Assembly (NCBI GenBank): GCA_017308235.1
Contig: JAFKFL010000024.1
Coordinates: 1-64,000, forward strand
DNA length: 64,000 nucleotides
Source of the DNA: Alphaproteobacteria bacterium
GTDB lineage: Bacteria > Pseudomonadota > Alphaproteobacteria > Reyranellales > Reyranellaceae
Direction: 5' to 3'
Shown here: positions 16,024-25,065 of the stretch, in pieces
Numbering within the stretch: position 1 is the first letter of the stretch
Layout of the letters: each line of letters begins with the position of its first letter
Notes under the pieces: model-generated
What the model saw: the letters and a program-made list of their open reading frames with translations, nothing else
What the model was told of the DNA's origin: nothing
The model's database searches: none
Position numbers and translations under genes: made by a program

Positions 16024-18276
16024 CTAGGCGGCCTGCGCGTGGGCGACGTGCGGGCCGTAGAAGCTCTCGCCCTTCGCCGCCATATCGCGCAGGAGCTTCG
16101 GCACCTTGAATTGCGGGCCGTATTTCTTGGCAAGCTGGTTGCACTCGGCGACGAACTGCTTCACGCCAACTTGATCGATGAGGCTGATTGCGCCGCCAGT
16201 CTGTGGCGCGAAGCCCAGCCCCATGATCGAGCCGACATCGCCGTCCTGCGGTGCAGTCAGCACCTTGGCCTCGAGACAGCGCGCGGTGTCGACCGCCTGC
16301 ACATAGAGCAGACGCTTCTTGATCTCGTCCTCCTTGGCGCGCTTGGCCTCGCCCTCGCCGTAGAGCAGCTCGGGGTTCGGAGGGAAGTGCTGGGCGAGTT
16401 CCGGCCACAGCCGCTTCTTACCGTCGGCCGGGTATTCATAGAAGCCCTTGCCGTTCTTGCGGCCAAAGCGCTCGAGCTTCTTCACCATCAGCTCGAGGAT
16501 GTCTTCGGTGCCGGAGGCATCGTACTTCTTGCCGGCCGCCTCGGCGTCGCGCCGCGATTGGTCCATGATCTTCCACGAAAGATCGATCGCGACCTCGTCG
16601 TTCAGCGCCAATGGCCCGACGGGCATGCCGGCGAGCCGCGCGCAGTTCTCGATCATCGCCGCCGGCACGCCTTCCTTCAGCAGGCGATGGCCCTCGCTGA
16701 TGAAGGCGCCGCAGACACGCGACGTGAAGAAGCCGCGGCTGTCGTTCACCACAATCGGCGTCTTGCGGATCTTCTGCACGAAGTCCATCGAGCGCGCGAG
16801 CGTCTCGGGCGAGGTCTTCTTGCCGACGATGATCTCGACCAGCGGCATCTTCTCGACCGGCGAGAAGAAGTGCAGGCCGATGAAGTTCTTCGGCCGCGCC
16901 GACGCCTCGGCGAGGCCGGTGATCGGCAAGGTCGAGGTGTTGGAAGCGAAGACCGCATCGGCCGCGAGATCGGCCTCGGCCTTCTTAGTCGCCTCGGCCT
17001 TCACCTCACGGTTCTCGAACACCGCCTCGATCACGAGCTGGCAGCCCTTCAACGCTGCGAAGTCAGGCGTTGCCGTCACCTTGGCCAGCAAAGTGTCGGC
17101 CTTCTCCTGTACGAGACGGCCGCGTTTCACGAGCTTGCCGAGCTCGCCCGCGATATGCGCCTTGCCCTTATCCGCTGAGGCCTGATCGCGGTCGACCAGC
17201 ACGATGTCGAGCCCTGCCTGGACCGAGACGGTGGCGATACCCGCGCCCATCAGGCCGGCGCCGATGATGCCGATCTTGCTGTACTCTTGCTTCGGCACAT
17301 CCTTCGGCCGGCGCGCAAGCTTGTTCGCCTCCTGCAGGCCGAAGAACAGCGTGCGGATCATGCTCTTGGCGACAGGGTCACGCAGCAGCGACACGAAGTA
17401 GCGTGTCTCGACCCTGAGCGCAGCATCGATCGGCAGCTGCAGGCCCTCGTAGACGCAGCTCATGATCGCCTTGGGTGCGGGATAAACGCCGTTGGTCTTG
17501 CCCGCGATCATCGCGTTGCCGCCGATGAAGGTCTGGACGCCGACCGGACTCCAGACCTGGCCGCCGGGAAAGCCCGGCACCTTGAAGCCCTTGCGATCCC
17601 ACGGCTGCACTGCACGACCGTCGATCGGCTTGGCGCCCTTGCCGGCATATTCCGGCACGACCTGCTCTCCCGCCGGCGCCATCAGCCACTCCTTGGCCTT
17701 GGCCAGCAGCTGGTCTGCGGGCACGACATCGTGGATCAGGCCCATGCCCTTCGCCGTCTCGACCGGGAGGTCCTTGCCCTCCAACAGGATAGGCGCCGCA
17801 TTCATCACGCCAATCAGGCGCGGGATGCGCTGCGTGCCACCGGCGCCCGGCAGCAGGCCGATCTTCACTTCAGGCTGGCCGACCTTGGCCCTCGGATTGG
17901 CCGCGGCAATACGGTGATGACTGGCGAGACAGATCTCGAAGCCGCCGCCCAGGGCGGTGCCGTTGATCGCCGCCACGACGGGCTTGCCGCCGGTCTCCTG
18001 GCGGCGGAACATCTTCTGCAGCTGGCTGAACCGATCCATCACCTTGGCCGCATCGGATGTATCGAGGTTCAGGATCATGTCGAGATCGGCGCCGGCGATG
18101 AAGTCAGCCTTGCCGGAGGCGAGGATGATGCCCTTCACCTTCTCGTCCTTCAGCGCCTTGTCCAGCGCCTCGGCATAGGCCGTCATCGAGGCCTCGTTCA
18201 GCACGTTCATCGTGCGGCCCGGCATGTCCCACGTGATGGTGGCGATGCCGTCATTGTCGACGTTGTAGTTGATCAT
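16024..18276 (-). CDS. fadJ: FadJ/FadB-type enoyl-CoA hydratase / 3-hydroxyacyl-CoA dehydrogenase fusion
   Basis: Beta-oxidation multifunctional enzyme of 750 residues. The N-terminal crotonase domain (about 1-290) has AINGTALGGGFEICLA and KIGLLPGAGGTQRIPRL with the hydratase glutamates. The NAD-binding dehydrogenase domain begins near 325 (IGIIGAGLMGAGIATV), with FIGLHFFSPVEKMPLVE carrying the catalytic His. The start MINYN at 18276 has AAGGA 9 bases upstream; an in-frame ATG at 18309 is less likely. It follows the thiolase gene and is preceded by repeat 18313-18378. Confidence 0.93.
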   Translation of the reverse strand: MINYNVDNDGIATITWDMPGRTMNVLNEASMTAYAEALDKALKDEKVKGIILASGKADFIAGADLDMILNLDTSDAAKVMDRFSQLQKMFRRQETGGKPVVAAINGTALGGGFEICLASHHRIAAANPRAKVGQPEVKIGLLPGAGGTQRIPRLIGVMNAAPILLEGKDLPVETAKGMGLIHDVVPADQLLAKAKEWLMAPAGEQVVPEYAGKGAKPIDGRAVQPWDRKGFKVPGFPGGQVWSPVGVQTFIGGNAMIAGKTNGVYPAPKAIMSCVYEGLQLPIDAALRVETRYFVSLLRDPVAKSMIRTLFFGLQEANKLARRPKDVPKQEYSKIGIIGAGLMGAGIATVSVQAGLDIVLVDRDQASADKGKAHIAGELGKLVKRGRLVQEKADTLLAKVTATPDFAALKGCQLVIEAVFENREVKAEATKKAEADLAADAVFASNTSTLPITGLAEASARPKNFIGLHFFSPVEKMPLVEIIVGKKTSPETLARSMDFVQKIRKTPIVVNDSRGFFTSRVCGAFISEGHRLLKEGVPAAMIENCARLAGMPVGPLALNDEVAIDLSWKIMDQSRRDAEAAGKKYDASGTEDILELMVKKLERFGRKNGKGFYEYPADGKKRLWPELAQHFPPNPELLYGEGEAKRAKEDEIKKRLLYVQAVDTARCLEAKVLTAPQDGDVGSIMGLGFAPQTGGAISLIDQVGVKQFVAECNQLAKKYGPQFKVPKLLRDMAAKGESFYGPHVAHAQAA

Positions 18277-18312
18277 GGGTCGAAATCCTTGTTGCTGGGG
18301 AGCGGTCATCGT

Positions 18313-18378
18313 CTTCCGGACCGCGAGCCTCTGGCTCGCTCAGGATCATGAGCGAGCGGGGCGCTCGGGGGCCGGAAG
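18313..18378. repeat. Intergenic inverted-repeat element, family C copy 1
   Basis: Outer arms CTTCCGG and CCGGAAG enclose GGACCGCGAGCCTC, GGCTCGCTCA and GATCATGAGCGAGC, which can form stacked stems. About 34 bases are nearly identical to the element at 54191-54252. It lies between the thiolase and FadJ-type genes within one operon. Confidence 0.8.
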
Positions 18379-18385
18379 AGCCTGA

Positions 18386-19597
18386 TCAGACGCGCTCGAT
18401 GATCGTGGCGGTGCCCATGCCGGCGCCGACGCAAAGCGTGGCGAGGCCGGTGGAAAGGTTGCGCCGCTCCATCTCGTCGAGCAGGGTCCCCAGGATCATG
18501 GCACCCGTGGCGCCCAGCGGATGGCCCATCGCGATGGCACCGCCATTCACGTTGATCTTGTCGTGCGGCATCTTGAGGATCTGCAGGTAGCGCAGCACGA
18601 CGGCGGCGAAGGCCTCGTTCAGCTCGAAAAGGTCGATATCCTTCACCTCCATGCGGGCGCGCTTCAGGGCGCGCTCCGAGGCGGGCGCCGGACCGGTCAG
18701 CATGATCGCGGGCTCCGAGCCAATCGAGGCGAAGGAGCGGATTCGCGCGCGCGGCTTCAGGCCGGTCTTTTGGCCGAACTTCTTGGTGCCGATCAGGATC
18801 GCCGCCGCGCCATCGACGATGCCCGACGAATTGCCGGCGTGATGGACGTGGTTCACCTTCTCGACCTCGGGATAGCGCTGCAGCGCGACGGCATCGAAGC
18901 CAGGCATCGCCTCGCCCTGCATCTTGAAGCTGGGCTCGAGGGCCGCCAGCGTCTGCATGGTGGTGGTGGGCCGCATCAGCTCGTCGTGATTCAGGAGCTC
19001 GATGCCATTCTGGTCCCTCACCGGCACGATCGACTTCTTGAAGTAGCCGCTGTCCCAGGCGTGCTTGGCCCGCTTCTGGGATTCGACGGCGTAGGCATCG
19101 ACGTCGTCGCGACTCATGCCGTACTTGGTCGCGATCACGTCGGCCGAGATGCCTTGCGGCAAGAAGTACATCGGGATCGCCACCGCCGGATCGACCGGCC
19201 AGGCGCCGCCGTCGGAGCCCATGGGCACACGGCTCATGCTTTCCACGCCGCCGCCGATCGAGGCCTGGCTTTGGCCCGACATCACCTGGGCCGCCGCCAT
19301 GTTGGTTGCCTCGAGGCCCGAGGCGCAGAAGCGGTTGATCTGTACGCCCGGCACTGATTCGTCGAAACCGGCGCGCACCGCCGCGATGCGTGCGATATCC
19401 GCGCCCTGCTCGCCGATCGGCATGACGCAGCCCAGCACCACGTCGTCGACCAGCTTCGTGTTGAGCTGGTTGCGGTCGCGGATCGCCTCGAGCGCCGTCG
19501 TCGCGAGGCGGACCGGCGTCACCTCATGCAGCGAGCCATCCTTGCGGCCCTTGCCACGCGGGGTGCGAACGGCGTCGTAGATATATGCGTCGGTCAT
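18386..19597 (-). CDS. fadA: Acetyl-CoA C-acyltransferase (thiolase)
   Basis: Thiolase of 403 residues that cleaves 3-ketoacyl-CoA with CoA, the last step of beta-oxidation. The acylated cysteine is Cys91 (INRFCASGLEA); the second pair of catalytic residues is in GHPLGATGA and LCVGAGMGTA near the C-terminus. Length and motifs are complete. It sits between the acyl-CoA dehydrogenase and FadJ-type genes, so the three form one oxidation operon. A biosynthetic role is possible but less likely here. Confidence 0.92.
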   Translation of the reverse strand: MTDAYIYDAVRTPRGKGRKDGSLHEVTPVRLATTALEAIRDRNQLNTKLVDDVVLGCVMPIGEQGADIARIAAVRAGFDESVPGVQINRFCASGLEATNMAAAQVMSGQSQASIGGGVESMSRVPMGSDGGAWPVDPAVAIPMYFLPQGISADVIATKYGMSRDDVDAYAVESQKRAKHAWDSGYFKKSIVPVRDQNGIELLNHDELMRPTTTMQTLAALEPSFKMQGEAMPGFDAVALQRYPEVEKVNHVHHAGNSSGIVDGAAAILIGTKKFGQKTGLKPRARIRSFASIGSEPAIMLTGPAPASERALKRARMEVKDIDLFELNEAFAAVVLRYLQILKMPHDKINVNGGAIAMGHPLGATGAMILGTLLDEMERRNLSTGLATLCVGAGMGTATIIERV

Positions 19598-19637
19598 GAT
19601 GCTTCTCCTGCTCTCGAATGTCCTTACAATCTCGTCA

Positions 19638-19744
19638 CCTCACCCTGAGGAGTGGTCCGCAGGACCACGTCTCGAAGGGTGGACCAGTCTTGATGTTGCC
19701 CATCCTTCGAGACGCCACGCTTCGCGCGGCTCCTCAGGATGAGG
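19638..19744. repeat. Intergenic inverted-repeat element, family A copy 2
   Basis: Arms CCTCACCCTGAGGAG and CTCCTCAGGATGAGG, inner arms CGTCTCGAAGG and CCTTCGAGACG, with a small GTGGTCC-type stem inside. Same architecture as 3399-3501. It fills most of the gap between the acyl-CoA dehydrogenase stop and the thiolase start, both on the minus strand. Confidence 0.85.
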
Positions 19745-19751
19745 CGGTGTG

Positions 19752-20891
19752 TCAAAGCGTCCTTCCGATCAGTTCCTTCATGATCTCGTTGGTGCCGCCG
19801 TAGATCTTCTGCACGCGCGCATCGGCGTAGAGACGCGCGATCGGGTATTCCCACATATAGCCATAGCCGCCGAAGAATTGCAGGCACTGGTCCATCACGT
19901 CGCACTGCAGGTCGGTGGTCCAGTACTTGGCCATGGCGGCAGTCGCGACATCAAGCTCCCCCTTGAGATGGCGCGCCACGCAGTCGTCGACGAAGACACG
20001 CGCGATATGAGCCTTGGTCTTGATCTCCGCGAGCTTGAAGCGGGTGTTCTGGAAATCGATGATCGCCTTGCCGAAGGCCTTGCGCTCCTTGACGTAAGCC
20101 AGCGTGTGCTCAAGTGCCGCTTCGATCGCAGCGATCGCCTGGATGGCGATCACCAGCCGCTCCTGCGGCAGCTGCTGCATGAGCTGGATGAAGCCCATTC
20201 CCGGTCCACCCAGCAGGTGATCGGCCGGCACGCGGACATCGTCGAAGAAGAGCTCGGACGTATCCTGCGCCTTCATGCCGATCTTCTCGAGATTGCGGCC
20301 GCGCTTGAAGCCCGGCGTATCGGTCTCGACCGCGATCAGCGACGTGCCCTTGGCCCCAAGCTTGGGATCGGTCTTGGCGACCACGATCACGAGATCGGCG
20401 AGCTGGCCGTTGCTGATGAAGGTCTTGGAACCGTTGATCACCCAGTGATTGCCGTCCATCACCGCGTTGGTCTTGACCGACTGCAGATCGGAGCCGGTGC
20501 CAGGCTCGGTCATCGCGATCGCCGTCACCAACTCGCCCGAGCAGGCCTTGGGAATCCATTTCTTCTTCTGCTCCTCGCTGCCGTAGTGGAGCAGGTAGGG
20601 AACGACGATATCGTTGTGCAGCGAGAAGGCGGGCCCTGAGGCCAGCGCCCGGCCCTGCTCCTCGATCAGGATGGCGCTGTAGAGGAAGTCCACGCCGGCT
20701 CCGCCATAGTCCTCCGGCATGGTCATGCCCAAGAGCCCTTGTGCACCCGCCTTGCGCCAGAGATCGCGCGGCACGATGCCCTCCTCCTCCCACTTCATAT
20801 GGAAGGGCACGACTTCCTTGTCGAAGAACCGCCGGCAGGTTTCCCTAAAAAGCTGGTGTTCGGGGGTGTAATGCGCGGCCAGAGCGGTCAC
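19752..20891 (-). CDS. Acyl-CoA dehydrogenase
   Basis: FAD-dependent acyl-CoA dehydrogenase of 379 residues, first step of beta-oxidation. The FAD/substrate region AIAMTEPGTGSDLQSV is near residue 140, the middle domain has GSKTFISNGQLADL, and the C-terminal helix domain ends with QFFGGYGYMWEYPIAR and YGGTNEIMKELI. It is the first gene of the 20891-to-16024 operon. A candidate operator (20987-21002) lies about 95 bp upstream. Chain-length or branched-chain preference cannot be read with confidence. Confidence 0.93.
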   Translation of the reverse strand: MTALAAHYTPEHQLFRETCRRFFDKEVVPFHMKWEEEGIVPRDLWRKAGAQGLLGMTMPEDYGGAGVDFLYSAILIEEQGRALASGPAFSLHNDIVVPYLLHYGSEEQKKKWIPKACSGELVTAIAMTEPGTGSDLQSVKTNAVMDGNHWVINGSKTFISNGQLADLVIVVAKTDPKLGAKGTSLIAVETDTPGFKRGRNLEKIGMKAQDTSELFFDDVRVPADHLLGGPGMGFIQLMQQLPQERLVIAIQAIAAIEAALEHTLAYVKERKAFGKAIIDFQNTRFKLAEIKTKAHIARVFVDDCVARHLKGELDVATAAMAKYWTTDLQCDVMDQCLQFFGGYGYMWEYPIARLYADARVQKIYGGTNEIMKELIGRTL

Positions 20892-20986
20892 GGGCGGTTT
20901 CCTCTCTTTTCGTTGTCGAACGTCTGCCGAAACGGGACTCTGGTCTTCCGACGCCCGGCTTACCAGTGAAGCTTAACTAGTTTACC

Positions 20987-21002
20987 TTTACGTAAACGTC
21001 AA
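20987..21002. promoter_or_regulatory. Candidate operator for acyl-CoA catabolism
   Basis: TTTACGTAAACGTCAA reads on the other strand as TTGACGTTTACGTAAA, so it is a near-perfect dyad with paired ACGT cores. An overlapping dyad GTTTAC-N6-GTAAAC spans 20980-20997. It lies in the divergent gap between the acyl-CoA dehydrogenase operon and the cyclase gene. The pattern resembles sites I associate with LiuR-type MerR regulators of acyl-CoA degradation; the regulator itself is not in the window. Confidence 0.5.
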
Positions 21003-21077
21003 CTTCGCTAATGCGGGCCAGATCGGTCTCCGGAGGGTTACCTTGAGGGCTCGAGTTGGGTTGAAAGGGTTGCCGTG

Positions 21078-22277
21078 ATGTCAGCGCGTGTGGATGTGAA
21101 AGAGTTGGTCGACTGGATCCTCGCCGAAGGATGCAAAGGCGACGATCTGGGCGCCATTCTTGCTGGAGTGAGCGACCGTCTGGCCGCAATGGGCATTCCC
21201 CTCTATTTCGCTACCCTGCACATGCCGACCATCGACCCGACGGCAGCGGTGCTGCAATTCTTGTGGCGACCAGATCAGGCTCCGACGACGACTGAACTCA
21301 GCCTCGAGGAAGGTCAGGGTGCCGCGTTCCGTCGCAGCCCCATCCACTACGTCATCGAACGGGATCTCGGCGGCGCGCGATGGAAGCTCGAAGACCCGGA
21401 GACGGTGAAGCAGTTCGCCCTGTTCAAGGATCTGCACACTCTTGGTGTCACGGAATATGTTCTTCGCTTGGTATCATTCGGCCAACGCCGCAAGGCGTTG
21501 CAGGGTCTCGCGTTCACCTTGGCGACCAATCGGCCCGGTGGCTTTGCCGACGCCGAGATCGAGGTCGTCGACCGCCTCCTGCCGGCGCTGAGCGTCGTCG
21601 CCTATCGCATCGGCCTGTCCCGCGTTGCGACCGAGACCTTGGGTGCCTATCTGGGCCCCAGTACCGGCGCCCGCGTGATGCAGGGTGTGATCCGGCGCGG
21701 CGACAGCCAGGTCATCTCGGCGGCCCTGCTGCTGGCTGATCTGCGCGGCTTCACCACGCTTGCCGACCGCGCGCCCGCGACAGAGGTCGTGGCCTGGCTC
21801 AACCAGCACCTCGAATGCGTGGGTGACTCCGTCACGGCGCAGGGCGGCGAGATCCTGAAATTCCTGGGCGACGGCCTCCTCGCCATCTTCCCTTCGGAAC
21901 AGATCGGCGCCGAGCGTGCCTGCAATGCGGCCGTGAACGCCGCCATCGAGGCTTGCCGGCAGAATGCGGCGCTCAACCTCCGGCGCAAATCCACCGGCGG
22001 GCCGGCGCTCGACCTCAGCACCGCGCTGCACTTTGGCGACGTCGTCTACGGTAATATCGGCACCGCCCGCCGACTCGACTTCACCATCGTCGGCCCCGCC
22101 GTCAACGAAGTGAGCCGCATGGAAGCGCTCGGCAAGGCGCTCGGCCGCGAGCTTCTGCTGTCGCAGAGCGTCGCCGATCGTTGCGGTCATAAGGTCATCA
22201 GCGTGGGGGCCCACGAGTTGCGCGGGATCGCCGGCCACCGCGAGATGTACACCGTGGCGTCGGCCTCGACCGGCTGA
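21078..22277 (+). CDS. Class III adenylate/guanylate cyclase domain protein
   Basis: Protein of 399 residues making a cyclic nucleotide. The C-terminal catalytic domain (about 212-390) has both metal aspartates: Asp221 (LLLADLRGFTTLADR) and Asp265 (KFLGDGLLAIFP). The substrate-selecting Lys261 is present, while the position often Asp reads TIVGPAVNEVSRME with Pro, as in some rhizobial cyclases. The N-terminal 200 residues have no recognised sensor domain and no membrane segment, so the enzyme looks soluble. The start at 21078 has AAAGGG upstream. Likely adenylate cyclase. Confidence 0.88.
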   Translation: MSARVDVKELVDWILAEGCKGDDLGAILAGVSDRLAAMGIPLYFATLHMPTIDPTAAVLQFLWRPDQAPTTTELSLEEGQGAAFRRSPIHYVIERDLGGARWKLEDPETVKQFALFKDLHTLGVTEYVLRLVSFGQRRKALQGLAFTLATNRPGGFADAEIEVVDRLLPALSVVAYRIGLSRVATETLGAYLGPSTGARVMQGVIRRGDSQVISAALLLADLRGFTTLADRAPATEVVAWLNQHLECVGDSVTAQGGEILKFLGDGLLAIFPSEQIGAERACNAAVNAAIEACRQNAALNLRRKSTGGPALDLSTALHFGDVVYGNIGTARRLDFTIVGPAVNEVSRMEALGKALGRELLLSQSVADRCGHKVISVGAHELRGIAGHREMYTVASASTG

Positions 22278-22316
22278 GCGCATGCTAGCGTGTGAGTACA
22301 TCCATGAGGAGCGCCG

Positions 22317-22748
22317 ATGATCAAGGGTAGCTGCGCCTGTGGTGGTGTTCGTTTCGAGATCGACTCGGTTCGCGCGTTGACCCACTGCCATTGCACGAAT
22401 TGCCGCAAGCTGACGGCAGCAAGTTTCGCCACGTACGCCCATGTGGAGAAGACCAAGTTCCGTTGGGCCGCCGGCGAAGAGCTGATCCACCGCTTCGAAT
22501 CGTCGCCAGGCAGCTTTCGCCCATTCTGCAGGACTTGTGGCTCGATGGTCCCCGGTCAAGCGCCTTATCTTGAGACGGTGAGCGTACCGGCGGGCTTGCT
22601 CGACGACGACCCGGGCGTGCGGCCACTCCTGCACGTCTTCACGTCGTCCAAAGCACCTTGGTGGGAGATCAATGACGGCCTTCCGCAACATCCCAAATGG
22701 GTGCCCGGGTTCGAGCCGAAGCAACCGGTCGGAACGGAGTCTCGCTAG
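22317..22748 (+). CDS. GFA family protein (glutathione-dependent formaldehyde-activating-like, zinc-binding)
   Basis: Small zinc protein of 143 residues. Cysteine motifs GSCACGGVRF (5-14), HCHCTNCRK (23-31) and FCRTCGS bind zinc in this fold. Despite the family name, most members have no proven formaldehyde role. GAGGAG precedes the ATG by about 6 bases. It ends with a 4-bp overlap with the convergent LysR gene. Confidence 0.88.
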   Translation: MIKGSCACGGVRFEIDSVRALTHCHCTNCRKLTAASFATYAHVEKTKFRWAAGEELIHRFESSPGSFRPFCRTCGSMVPGQAPYLETVSVPAGLLDDDPGVRPLLHVFTSSKAPWWEINDGLPQHPKWVPGFEPKQPVGTESR

Positions 22749-23653
22749 AGCACCGCGTCGCGCACTTTTGCCATCAGCCAGTCGACACCGGCATCGGCTT
22801 GGCCCATGCGGCGGATGGCCGAGACCTCGAAGCGTGGGCCGGCGAAATCAGCGTCGATGATCTGCAATCCCAGGACACCGGCCATCCGCTGCGCAAGACG
22901 GCGCGGGCAGGTCACCACAGCGTCGCTGGCCGACGCCATGGTCAAGGCCGTCAACCAGCCCGGCACCAGCGCCACCGTGGAGACGAGGCTCGGACTCGGG
23001 ATGGTCGAATGGGCAATGCTCGTCCCGCCCGACGGACTGGCGAAGATGTTGGGCAGTTTGGCAAAGGCGCGCTTGTCGAGGGCACCTTTGATCTTCGGAT
23101 GGCGCTTGCGCGCAACAACGCAAAACCGGTCCTGATACAGGATCTTGGCATCGAGACCGGCCGGCAGGCCGGGAAACTGGCCGAGCACGAGGTCGATTTC
23201 GCCGCTCCGCAGGGCCTCGAGCGCAGCGCCGCCCAACAGCAGATCCAGTGAAAAAGAGGCTCGCGGCGCTTCCCGTTGGAAGGCCAGCACCAGACGACCG
23301 CCAATGAGCGCGGCGACGAACTCCGGCACCGCCAGTCGGAAGCGCCGCTCGCTGCGCTTGGGATCGAAACCGCCCTCCTCGGCCAGCACGCCGCCCAGCA
23401 TGTCGATGAGGCCATCGATGCGCGGCGCCAGTTCGAGCGCACGCCGCGTCGGATCGAGTCCGTAGGGCCGGCGCACGAACAATGGATCGGCGAAGAGATC
23501 GCGCAGCCGGGCCAGGGCATGGCTGACCGTGGATTGCGTAAGGTTGAGCCGCCGCGCCGCCTCGGTCGTGCGACGCGTGCGCAATACCTCGCGGAACACC
23601 AGTAGCAACTGGCCGTCGAGTTTCCGGATATCGATCTTTTGAATATCGCTCAT
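22745..23653 (-). CDS. LysR-type transcriptional regulator
   Basis: Standard-length regulator of 302 residues. The N-terminal winged helix-turn-helix reads RTTEAARRLNLTQSTVSHALARLR (described in part: TEAARRLNLTQSTVSH), followed by the effector-binding domain. It is divergent from the MATE pump gene, with only 50 bp between starts, so it probably regulates the pump and itself. The effector is unknown. Confidence 0.9.
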   Translation of the reverse strand: MSDIQKIDIRKLDGQLLLVFREVLRTRRTTEAARRLNLTQSTVSHALARLRDLFADPLFVRRPYGLDPTRRALELAPRIDGLIDMLGGVLAEEGGFDPKRSERRFRLAVPEFVAALIGGRLVLAFQREAPRASFSLDLLLGGAALEALRSGEIDLVLGQFPGLPAGLDAKILYQDRFCVVARKRHPKIKGALDKRAFAKLPNIFASPSGGTSIAHSTIPSPSLVSTVALVPGWLTALTMASASDAVVTCPRRLAQRMAGVLGLQIIDADFAGPRFEVSAIRRMGQADAGVDWLMAKVRDAVL

Positions 23654-23703
23654 GGCATCAAATCATTATTCCGATTCGCCTCCGATCGCTAGGACCATTG
23701 GGC

Positions 23704-25065
23704 ATGAAACCCGAGCTGTGGCTCGTTTCGCCCCCGCGTGTTTGCACGATCGTGAGCCTGTCGTTGCCGATCGTGCTCATATTGCTGGCGCAAACCTTGT
23801 TGGGACTGGCCACCATCGCCATGGTGAGCCATCTCGGCGATGCCGCCGTTGCAGGCGTTGGCGTCGCGAATGCGCTGTTCTCGATGCTGATGTCCGTGCT
23901 GTTCGGCATCGATACCGGCGTCCAGGCGCTGGTGGCGCAGCGGATTGGCGCCGGGCAGACCAGACTCGCCGGCAAGACGTTAAACGACGCGCTCCCAATC
24001 GCCGTTGTGGCCGGCTTGCTGCTGATGGCACTGGGCTATGGGCTGGGCCCGTCCGTCTTTCGTATGGTGACCGACGATCCCGCCGTCACGGCACGTGGCC
24101 TGTCCTATCTCGTCACAGCACTCCCCATGCTGCCTTTGCTGGGCTGCATTTTCGCCTTCAGTGCCTATCGCAACGGCGCAGGGACACCGCGGTATTCGTT
24201 GCTGGTCAGCATTGTCCAGGTGGGCTGCGCCATCGCGCTCAGCTACCTGTTGGTCTTCGGCGCGCTCGGCCTGCCGCAGATGGAAACGGCCGGCGCGGGA
24301 CTCGGCGCCACGCTCGCGACCCTGGTCGCATTCCTGATCCACCTGTTGCTGGCGCTACGGTTTGCTCCTGTCCCGGGCTTCCTGCAGACACGGCCGAGCT
24401 GGCAAGGCGTCCGCGCCATCCTGGCGATAGGTCTGCCGGTCGGTCTCCAGCAAGCCTTCGTCTATCTCGGAACAACGGTCGTCTTCGCGATCGTCGGCCT
24501 GATCGGCACTAGCGAGGTCGCGGCGATGAGCGTTCTGCTCACCCTGCTGTTGCTGTCGATCTTGCCGACATCCGGCATGGGCGTTGCCGCCGCGACTTTG
24601 GTCGGCATGACCTTGGGACGCGGCGACGTCGCCGACGCGCGGCGGTGGGGCTGGGATGTCGCCCGATGCGGCGCGCTCGTAATCCTGTTCCTCAGCCTGG
24701 CCCTGGTGATCGCGCCACGTGACCCGCTCGGCCTGCTCATCGCCGATCAGACCACGATTGCGCTTGCCGCAACGCCGCTGCGCGTGCTGGCCATCGGCAT
24801 GAGCGTCGATGCCTTCGGCCGCATCCTGGGCTTTGCCCTGCGTGGCGCGGGGGCGACAAAGCTCGTCACGCTGGTCGCCTTTATCCTGCAATGGGCCGTG
24901 CAACTGCCACTGACCTGGTTCGTCGGCGTCTATCTTGCCTTCGGTCTTTGCGGCATCGCCATCGTCAGGCTGGTGCTGTTCGCTGTCGAGGCCGCAATCG
25001 TCACGCTCCTATGGCAGAACGACTTCTGGGCTCGCCGGCGCGTCACTCCACCGTCGTCGCGCTGA
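23704..25065 (+). CDS. MATE family multidrug/cation efflux transporter
   Basis: Inner-membrane transporter of 453 residues with about twelve hydrophobic segments in two similar halves. The N-terminal half has LPIVLILLAQTLLGLATIA and HLGDAAVAGVGVANALF, typical of NorM-type proteins, and DTGVQALVAQRIGAG. It would export drugs or metabolites in exchange for Na+ or H+. The ATG at 23704 is used; codons upstream are not start-like. It overlaps the convergent PaaH-type gene by 23 bp and is likely controlled by the adjacent LysR protein. Confidence 0.9.
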   Translation: MKPELWLVSPPRVCTIVSLSLPIVLILLAQTLLGLATIAMVSHLGDAAVAGVGVANALFSMLMSVLFGIDTGVQALVAQRIGAGQTRLAGKTLNDALPIAVVAGLLLMALGYGLGPSVFRMVTDDPAVTARGLSYLVTALPMLPLLGCIFAFSAYRNGAGTPRYSLLVSIVQVGCAIALSYLLVFGALGLPQMETAGAGLGATLATLVAFLIHLLLALRFAPVPGFLQTRPSWQGVRAILAIGLPVGLQQAFVYLGTTVVFAIVGLIGTSEVAAMSVLLTLLLLSILPTSGMGVAAATLVGMTLGRGDVADARRWGWDVARCGALVILFLSLALVIAPRDPLGLLIADQTTIALAATPLRVLAIGMSVDAFGRILGFALRGAGATKLVTLVAFILQWAVQLPLTWFVGVYLAFGLCGIAIVRLVLFAVEAAIVTLLWQNDFWARRRVTPPSSR

